DNA from: Pseudomonadota bacterium
Lineage (GTDB): Bacteria > Desulfobacterota > Desulfobulbia > Desulfobulbales > Desulfobulbaceae
NCBI GenBank assembly: GCA_009782165.1
Contig: WQUH01000140.1
Location: 1 to 12,051 of the forward strand
Reading direction: 5' to 3'
DNA length: 12,051 nt
Shown here: in pieces, positions 7,331 to 12,051 of the stretch
Position numbering within the stretch: position 1 is the first letter of the stretch
Layout: the number at the start of each line of letters is the position of its first letter
Made by a program: the position numbers and the translations under genes
Notes under the pieces: model-generated
Databases searched by the model: none
Told to the model about the DNA's origin: nothing
What the model saw: the letters and a program-made list of their open reading frames with translations, nothing else

Positions 7331-9408
7331 GTGAACTTCTTTTTGAAATCGGGACAGAAGAGATTCCGGCTGGATACATCCAGCCGGCCCTGGATGTGTT
7401 GGCCGCCGAGGCGGCCAAAAAGCTGCAAGGGCTGGAGTTGGCCTTCGAGTCGATCCGCAGCTTCGGCACCCCCAGACGCCTGGCGCTGGCCATCACCGGC
7501 TTGCAGTCGCGTCAGGCGGACCGGCGGCAGGAGCATATCGGCCCGTCGAAAAAGGCCGGGTTCGATGCGAACGGCAAGCTGACCAAGGCGGCGGAGGGAT
7601 TCGCCCGCTCGCGCGGTCTTGCGCCCGAACAGTTGCAGGTGGTGGCGACCCCCAAGGGCGAATACCTGATGGCAATGGAAGATGTCAAGGGCCAGGACAC
7701 GGCGGCGCTGCTGCCCGCCCTGCTGGAGGCGCTCATCCGGGAGCTGGTTTTCCCGAAATCGATGCGCTGGGCCGGCACCAGCCTGACCTTTGCCCGGCCC
7801 ATCCAATGGCTGCTCGCCCTCTACAACGGCGCGGTGGTGCCCATGACCGTCGAAGGTCTGACCAGCGGCAGGACCACCAGGGGCCATCGGTTCATGGCCC
7901 CGGCGGAGGTCGAGGTCGCCGGCATCGAGTCCTATCTCGCCGCCCTGGCGGAACGCTTTGTCATTGTGGACCCGGCTGCGCGGCGCGCCAAGGTGGCGGC
8001 CGAGGTGCGGCGGGCGGTCAGCGAAGGGGCCGGCGCGGCAGGGGCGCAACCCGTTTTGCACGAAGGTCTGCTCGATACGGTCACCAATCTGGTGGAACTG
8101 CCCTGCGCCCTCTGCGGCCGTTTTGACCGCAAGTTTCTGCAACTGCCGGAGGAGGCCCTGGTCACCTCGATGCGGGAGCATCAGAAATATTTCCCGGTGG
8201 TCGGAGCGGACGGCAAACTCCTGCCGCTGTTCGTGGCGGTGAACAACACCCGGATCGCGGATCAGGCGCTGGCCGCCAGCGGGCACGAGCGGGTGCTGCG
8301 CGCCCGGCTCGAGGACGGCCTGTTCTTTTTCAATGAAGATCGGAAGCGGCCCCTGGCCGACCGTTGCCAGGGCCTGCACGGCATCGTCTTCCAGAACAAG
8401 CTGGGGACCATGCAGGCCAAGAGCGAGCGGCTGGCCGCGCTCGCCGGTCTGCTGGCCGACCGGGTCGCGCCGGAGCTGCGCGGCGATGTCATTCGCGCCG
8501 CCACCCTGGCGAAAGCCGATCTGCTCACCACCATGGTGGGCGAATTCCCTTCGCTCCAGGGCATCATGGGCCGGGTCTACGCGCTCCACGACGGGGAAAA
8601 ACCGGAGATCGCCCAGGCCATCGAGGAACATTATCTGCCGCTCCGGGCCGGCGGCGAGGTGCCGCAATCCCTGCTCGGGGCGCTGGTGGGCATTGCCGAC
8701 CGGCTGGACACCCTGGTCGGCTGCTTTGCCATCGGCGAGAAACCCACGGGCAACAAGGACGCCTTTGGCCTGAGAAGACAGGCCATCGGCCTGATCAGTC
8801 TCCTGCGGGGGCTGCATATCTCCCTGTCCCTGGAGGCCGCCGCGACCGCCGCCCTGGCCGGGTATGCCGGGGTGGTCGAGCAGAAAGCCGAGGTGGTGGG
8901 CGAGGTGGTGCAGTTTATCCGCCGTCGCTTCGAAAACGAGCAGATTGCCGCCGGCTTGCCGCAGGAACTGGTGGAGGCGGCCACCTCCGCCGGTTTTGAC
9001 GACCCGGTCGAATGCCTGATGCGGATCGAGGCGCTTGACCAGATTCGCGGCCAGGAGAGTTTTGGCGTATTGGCCGGCTCCTTCAAGCGGATCCGCAACA
9101 TCGTCAAGGACAATAGGGCGACCGCCGTCAACCAGGCCCTGCTGACCGAACCGGCGGAACAGGAACTGTTCGCCGCCCTGACGGCGGTGCGGGACCAGGC
9201 CCTGCCTCTGCTCAAACAACGGGCCTACCAGCCGGCCCTGTTGGCGATGCTGGCGATCAAGAATCCGGTGGACCGCTTTTTCGATGAGGTCATGGTCATG
9301 GCCGAGGATGCGGCAATCCGGCAGAACCGTTTGAACCTGCTGACCGCCTTGGGCGAGATGATCCTCCGGGTGGGCGACATCTCCCGGATGCACGGGGAAA
9401 AAGAGTAG
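7327..9408 (+). CDS. glyS: Glycyl-tRNA synthetase beta subunit GlyS
   Basis: Beta subunit of the heterotetrameric bacterial glycyl-tRNA synthetase; it binds tRNA-Gly while the alpha subunit GlyQ holds the class II catalytic core. The 693 residues match the usual length of about 690. Visible family blocks are LLFEIGTEEIPAGYI near the N-terminus, FGTPRRLA, FPKSMRW, TRGHRFMAP, a run starting LTTMVGEFPSLQGIMGRVYAL near residue 400 in the HD-like region, KPTGNKDAFGLRRQAIGL, and the C-terminal anticodon-binding-type helices ending in NRLNLL. The start at 7327 shares ATGA with the preceding folE2-like stop, implying translational coupling; a further in-frame ATG at 7285 lies inside that gene and gives no family similarity. 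glyQ, often directly upstream of glyS in other bacteria, is not in the window, so it must lie elsewhere. No terminator is evident after the stop. Confidence 0.97.
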   Translation: MSELLFEIGTEEIPAGYIQPALDVLAAEAAKKLQGLELAFESIRSFGTPRRLALAITGLQSRQADRRQEHIGPSKKAGFDANGKLTKAAEGFARSRGLAPEQLQVVATPKGEYLMAMEDVKGQDTAALLPALLEALIRELVFPKSMRWAGTSLTFARPIQWLLALYNGAVVPMTVEGLTSGRTTRGHRFMAPAEVEVAGIESYLAALAERFVIVDPAARRAKVAAEVRRAVSEGAGAAGAQPVLHEGLLDTVTNLVELPCALCGRFDRKFLQLPEEALVTSMREHQKYFPVVGADGKLLPLFVAVNNTRIADQALAASGHERVLRARLEDGLFFFNEDRKRPLADRCQGLHGIVFQNKLGTMQAKSERLAALAGLLADRVAPELRGDVIRAATLAKADLLTTMVGEFPSLQGIMGRVYALHDGEKPEIAQAIEEHYLPLRAGGEVPQSLLGALVGIADRLDTLVGCFAIGEKPTGNKDAFGLRRQAIGLISLLRGLHISLSLEAAATAALAGYAGVVEQKAEVVGEVVQFIRRRFENEQIAAGLPQELVEAATSAGFDDPVECLMRIEALDQIRGQESFGVLAGSFKRIRNIVKDNRATAVNQALLTEPAEQELFAALTAVRDQALPLLKQRAYQPALLAMLAIKNPVDRFFDEVMVMAEDAAIRQNRLNLLTALGEMILRVGDISRMHGEKE

Positions 9409-9419
9409 CGGCGGCTGAC
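9408..9419 (+). repeat. 12-base direct repeat, copy 1 (end of glyS)
   Basis: GCGGCGGCTGAC begins at the last base of the glyS stop codon. An identical copy begins directly after the stop of the DUF3617 gene at 10119-10130. The sequence is GC-rich, so chance is possible. Confidence 0.45.
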
Positions 9420-9517
9420 GCATCCGAGCCGGTGACGGCCAACAACACCGAGGGCGGCCGCACCGGGAGCCGTCGGGTGGAACGGATGTGGATCGAACCC
9501 CTTTGCTTCGAGTGTGC

Positions 9518-9533
9518 GCCCGGATTGCCGGGC
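9518..9533 (+). other. Perfect short hairpin in the glyS-DUF3617 gap
   Basis: GCCCGG (9518-9523) pairs with CCGGGC (9528-9533) around the loop ATTG. No T tract follows on either strand, so it is not a standard terminator. The rest of the 167-base gap (9409-9575) shows no convincing promoter. Confidence 0.35.
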
Positions 9534-9575
9534 CTGTGGTCTCAAGAATCCATTCACTGTTCAGGAGTTCACGCT

Positions 9576-10118
9576 ATGAAACGACAAACCAGGATCTTTT
9601 GCTGCGCCAGCGGGTTGCTGCTGGCGTTGGCCGCGACCACAGGCGTACAGGCGGACGAATTGCCGGCACGCAAGGCGGGCCTGTGGGAGATGAAAATGAT
9701 GACCGGCGGAGCCAGCACGACGACGCGCCAGTGCACCACCCCGGCGGTCGAAAAGGGGATGCAGGAGAAGGCCATCTCAAACGGGATGGAGTGTTCCAAG
9801 CTGGATATTCGCAAGACTTCGAGCGGCTATGTGATCGACTCCGCGTGCAAGGTCGGCGATACGAGCGTCACCTCGCACTCGGAGTTCACCGGCGATTTCA
9901 ATTCCGCCTACACGATGAAGCAGACCGGGCGTGTCGAGATCAAAGGGGCGGGCATGTCGCAAAATATGAACGTCACGATCGAGGCCAGGTGGTTGGGCGA
10001 CTGCCCGCCGGACTGGGAGCCGGGCGAGATCGAGGTGCCGGGCGGCGGCAGGTACAAAATGGGCAGCGGCGCGAATGCTCCGGCAGGCACTACGCCGAAA
10101 GGCCCGAGGCCGAAGTGA
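9576..10118 (+). CDS. Secreted DUF3617 family protein
   Basis: A 180-residue protein with a Sec signal peptide: KR near the start, a hydrophobic stretch (CCASGLLLALAATTG), and likely cleavage after VQA near residue 26. The mature part has the DUF3617 pattern: GLWEMKMM, then QCTTP, paired cysteines (MECSKLDIRK and DSACKVGDTS), a beta-rich run with FTGDFNSAYTMKQTGR, and WLGDCPPDW near the end. Four cysteines in the mature region probably form two disulphides in the periplasm. The function of the family is unknown to me, and nothing in the neighbours gives a role. The start is set by AGGAG (9563-9567) 8 bases upstream; longer in-frame starts would put residues before the signal peptide. The C-terminus is a Pro/Gly-rich tail. 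A terminator-like hairpin overlaps the stop. Confidence 0.85.
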   Translation: MKRQTRIFCCASGLLLALAATTGVQADELPARKAGLWEMKMMTGGASTTTRQCTTPAVEKGMQEKAISNGMECSKLDIRKTSSGYVIDSACKVGDTSVTSHSEFTGDFNSAYTMKQTGRVEIKGAGMSQNMNVTIEARWLGDCPPDWEPGEIEVPGGGRYKMGSGANAPAGTTPKGPRPK

Positions 10119-10140
10119 GCGGCGGCTGACCTCGGTTTTT
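10104..10140 (+). terminator. Probable intrinsic terminator of the DUF3617 gene
   Basis: CCGAGG (10104-10109) pairs with CCTCGG (10130-10135), followed by TTTTT (10136-10140). The 20-base interior can form a further CCG/CGG pairing. The 5' arm lies in the last codons of the gene. A second hairpin (GCCTG with CAGGC, plus CCGG with CCGG) follows at 10141-10165 without a T tract. Confidence 0.55.
10119..10130 (+). repeat. 12-base direct repeat, copy 2 (end of DUF3617 gene)
   Basis: GCGGCGGCTGAC, identical to 9408-9419. Here it forms the loop side and the first arm base of the terminator-like hairpin. Confidence 0.45.
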
Positions 10141-10250
10141 GCCTGCCCCGGTTCATCCGGCAGGCGTCAAGACTCCAGGCAGTATTGCATTGACAGGCGG
10201 CTCGCCCCATCTCGGGTAAACGCGGCGGCCTGATTGTAAGGAAAAACACC

Positions 10251-11837
10251 ATGCGCAACCGTATTGTTTTGCCGCTGGTCGCGGCCCTGACCCTCATCTG
10301 CGCCGTGGCCTTGTCTGCCAGCGCCAATCCCAATCCGGCCGCGACGGCAAAGAGTCCGTTGCTCAAGGCGACCTCCCGCGCCGATGTGGCCGCGCTGGCC
10401 CCGGATACCGCCGTCACCGTCACCGTGCAGGTGGTGATCGAGACGCCGGCAGCTAAAATCGCCGATAAACGCCCGCCCGTGGCGGTGAGTCTGGTGATCG
10501 ACCGGTCCGGTTCCATGGAGGAAGCCAAAAAACTCGACTATGCCAAAAAAGCCGGCAAAACCCTGGTGCAGAGCCTGGGCCCGGACGACCGGTTCGGCCT
10601 CACCATCTACGACGACCGCGTCCAGGTGCTGGTTCCCATGGGCACCGTCAAGGACAAGGAAAAACTGTTCAGGCTGATCGACGGCATCACGCCGGGCAAC
10701 ACCACCTTTTTGTCCGGCGGGCTGGAGAAGGGCATCGACCAGTTGAAAGGCATGGGCAAGGAAGGCCCCTGCCGGGTGATCCTGCTGTCCGACGGGCTTG
10801 CCAACCGGGGCGTCACCCAGGCTGAACTGGTGGCCGCCATCGGCGCCAAGGCCAAGGGCAAGGGCATCACCGTGACCACCGTTGGCCTGGGGCTCGATTT
10901 CAACGAAGATCTCATGCAGCTTTTGGCCCAGCGCTCCGGCGGGCAGTATTACTACATCAAGGATTCCGAAGACCTGCCCGCCATGTTCAAGCAGGAACTC
11001 AATCTCACCGCCTCCCTGTTCACCCGCAATCTGAACGCCGCCTTCATCCCCCACGGCGCGGTCAGCGAGGTGAAGGTCTATGGCTACAGCACCGCCATGA
11101 AGGACAAGGCGACGGACATCGAGATGAGCGATCTTGCATCGGGCGAGCAGCGCACGGTTGTGCTGAGCATGAAGGTGCGGCCGGATGTGGCCGCCGGCGC
11201 GCAGAAATTGGGGGCCCTGCGCCTGAGCTACACCGATCAGGCGGACGGGGCCTCGAAAACCCTTGACCTTCCCGTGGAACTGAAGGTTCTGGCCGATGCG
11301 GACGCCCGCAGGGAAGAAACGGCCCGGCAGCAGGAGGTTATCAAGCAGGTGCGGGAAGAGGCGATGCTGCTTGAGGCCGAACAGGCGCACGTGGCCGCGG
11401 TGCGGGAGTTGGAGAAGGGCAACGTGGCGGGCGCCAGGAAGATCGTGCAGGAGCAGAAGGCCGCGCTGGCCCCGGCCGCTCCGACCAACAAGGCCGTGGC
11501 CAACAAGATGGAGGCGCTCGATCAGGACGAGAAAAATTTTGAGCGGGCGACGCAGGACAAGGCCATGCTGCTCAACATGAGCAAGGTCAGCAAGTCTTCC
11601 GCCTATCAGAGCGCGCAGGGCAAATCGCAGGGCCTGATGCTCCAGAAGGGGGACACGGGCTTCATGGTCGAAAAATTGCAAAATGCGCTCAAGGCGCAGG
11701 GCTTCTATGCCAAGAACGTGGACGGTGTCTACAGCCAGGAGGTCGAGGATGCGGTCAAGGCGTTTCAGCAGGCCAAATCCATCAACGCGGACGGCGTAGC
11801 CGGACCGGCCACCCAAAATGCCCTGGGGATCAAGTAG
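10251..11837 (+). CDS. Secreted von Willebrand factor A protein with C-terminal peptidoglycan-binding domain
   Basis: A 528-residue protein. A Sec signal peptide (RNR, hydrophobic run, SASA) is probably cut near residue 25. A VWA domain spans about 75-260 with a complete metal site: DRSGS (Asp84, Ser86, Ser88), Thr151/Thr152 in GNTTFLSGG, and Asp181 in LLSDG. It resembles the YfbK-type VWA proteins and binds a divalent ion to hold a protein partner. A beta-rich region follows (about 265-350), then a charged, probably coiled-coil segment (about 352-405) with many Glu, Gln and Arg. Residues about 464-527 are a PG_binding_1 domain (LQKGDTGFMVEKLQNALKAQ, VDGVYSQEVEDAVKAFQ, DGVAGPAT). The start is supported by AAGGA (10238-10242), 8 bases upstream. 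Inferred role: a cell-wall-attached adaptor or sensor. It sits alone between two unrelated genes; the partner is unknown. Confidence 0.92.
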   Translation: MRNRIVLPLVAALTLICAVALSASANPNPAATAKSPLLKATSRADVAALAPDTAVTVTVQVVIETPAAKIADKRPPVAVSLVIDRSGSMEEAKKLDYAKKAGKTLVQSLGPDDRFGLTIYDDRVQVLVPMGTVKDKEKLFRLIDGITPGNTTFLSGGLEKGIDQLKGMGKEGPCRVILLSDGLANRGVTQAELVAAIGAKAKGKGITVTTVGLGLDFNEDLMQLLAQRSGGQYYYIKDSEDLPAMFKQELNLTASLFTRNLNAAFIPHGAVSEVKVYGYSTAMKDKATDIEMSDLASGEQRTVVLSMKVRPDVAAGAQKLGALRLSYTDQADGASKTLDLPVELKVLADADARREETARQQEVIKQVREEAMLLEAEQAHVAAVRELEKGNVAGARKIVQEQKAALAPAAPTNKAVANKMEALDQDEKNFERATQDKAMLLNMSKVSKSSAYQSAQGKSQGLMLQKGDTGFMVEKLQNALKAQGFYAKNVDGVYSQEVEDAVKAFQQAKSINADGVAGPATQNALGIK

Positions 11838-11891
11838 CGGCCCGGCCGGCGGAACCTAAGCAGTGGAGCGGCTGCCCCCCGGATGCCCGGC

Positions 11892-11916
11892 AAAAAGGCG
11901 TGGGCGACTCCGCCTT
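11892..11916 (-). terminator. Weak terminator-like hairpin on the minus strand
   Basis: AAGGCG (11895-11900) and CGCCTT (11911-11916) pair around a 10-base loop. Read on the minus strand, the stem is followed by a run of T (complement of 11892-11896, partly within the stem). It would stop leftward transcription entering the VWA gene. No terminator with a T tract is seen on the plus strand after that gene. Confidence 0.3.
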
Positions 11917-11969
11917 GGCAGACTGAAAAGAGGATGACGCAGAGGGCGACGCAACTGTCAGGTGATGCC

Positions 11970-12051
11970 ATGTGCAAGTTTGAAAAGATTGTCGAATCGT
12001 TCCTGTTCAACTCGCGGTTCATTACCCTGTTGGCCGTTTTTGGCGCCCTGT
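11970..12051 (+). CDS. Start of a membrane protein, probably UPF0114/YqhA family (3' end cut by window)
   Basis: Only 27 codons are visible: MCKFEKIVESFLFNSRFITL, then LAVFGAL. A short amphipathic start followed by a hydrophobic segment (FITLLAVFGAL) is typical of the first transmembrane helix of the UPF0114 family, whose members share an early S/N-R-F/W motif before the helix. The ATG follows AGGTGA (11960-11965). The frame is open to the window end. The gap of 132 bases after the VWA gene shows no clear promoter. With so few residues the family call is tentative; a small inner-membrane protein of other type is possible. Confidence 0.55.
   Translation, partial: MCKFEKIVESFLFNSRFITLLAVFGAL

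Noticed and set aside
7300..9423. 707-codon open frame on the minus strand opposite glyS
   Set aside because: It mirrors glyS in GC-rich DNA, has no recognisable domain, and its composition (many His, Gln, Gly, Arg) is typical of antisense reading of GC-rich codons.
10190..10222. TTGACA at 10190-10195 as the -35 of a promoter for the VWA gene
   Set aside because: No acceptable -10 lies at 16-18 bases; the nearest AT-rich hexamer (TAAACG at 10217) is 21 bases away.
10167..11816. 549-codon minus-strand open frame opposite the VWA gene
   Set aside because: It is a shadow of the VWA reading frame, with no signal peptide or known motif.

Overview
The window is a GC-rich stretch of bacterial chromosome in which every supported gene lies on the + strand. 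The gene set suggests a respiring Gram-negative bacterium of the former Deltaproteobacteria (Desulfobulbales or Desulfuromonadales type): a pentaheme nitrite reductase, a short DksA, a stand-alone omega subunit reading MARITVED, and a FolE2-family protein. This taxonomic call is an inference from protein flavour, not a search result. Most of the window is housekeeping; I see no CRISPR array, tRNA, rRNA, insertion sequence or prophage gene.

Layout. Bases 1-1026 are the 3' part of nrfA (respiratory nitrite ammonification), closed by a strong intrinsic terminator at 1051-1099. A good sigma70-type promoter (1166-1194) then drives purA (1292-2596). After a 176-base gap containing a terminator-like hairpin comes a tightly packed run: rpoZ, dnaJ, moaC, dksA, galT-like, a solo response regulator, a folE2-like gene and glyS. 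Several joints in this run overlap or are separated by only a few bases (dnaJ/moaC overlap 8 bases, folE2-like/glyS share ATGA). A second well-formed promoter sits inside the 3' end of moaC and probably serves dksA and the genes after it. Downstream lie two genes for secreted proteins: a DUF3617 protein (9576-10118) and a von Willebrand factor A protein with a C-terminal peptidoglycan-binding domain (10251-11837). At the right edge starts a small membrane protein that looks like the UPF0114/YqhA family.

How the genes relate. rpoZ, dnaJ, dksA, glyS and purA belong to transcription, stringent control, protein folding, translation and purine synthesis. The omega MAR motif and the DksA basic residues together supply the parts known in Escherichia coli to build the two ppGpp sites on RNA polymerase. 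moaC is a molybdenum cofactor gene standing away from its pathway partners, and galT has no Leloir-pathway neighbours.

The most unusual item is the folE2-like gene (6518-7330). Its N-terminal half is a clear GTP cyclohydrolase FolE2, but the metal-binding and catalytic Cys/His motifs of the C-terminal half are gone, it ends in an unrelated tail, and it is translationally coupled to glyS in the place where glyQ often sits. It is the best candidate here for an undescribed function. Other points to check are the hairpin before rpoZ, the promoter inside moaC and the VWA/peptidoglycan-binding fusion.
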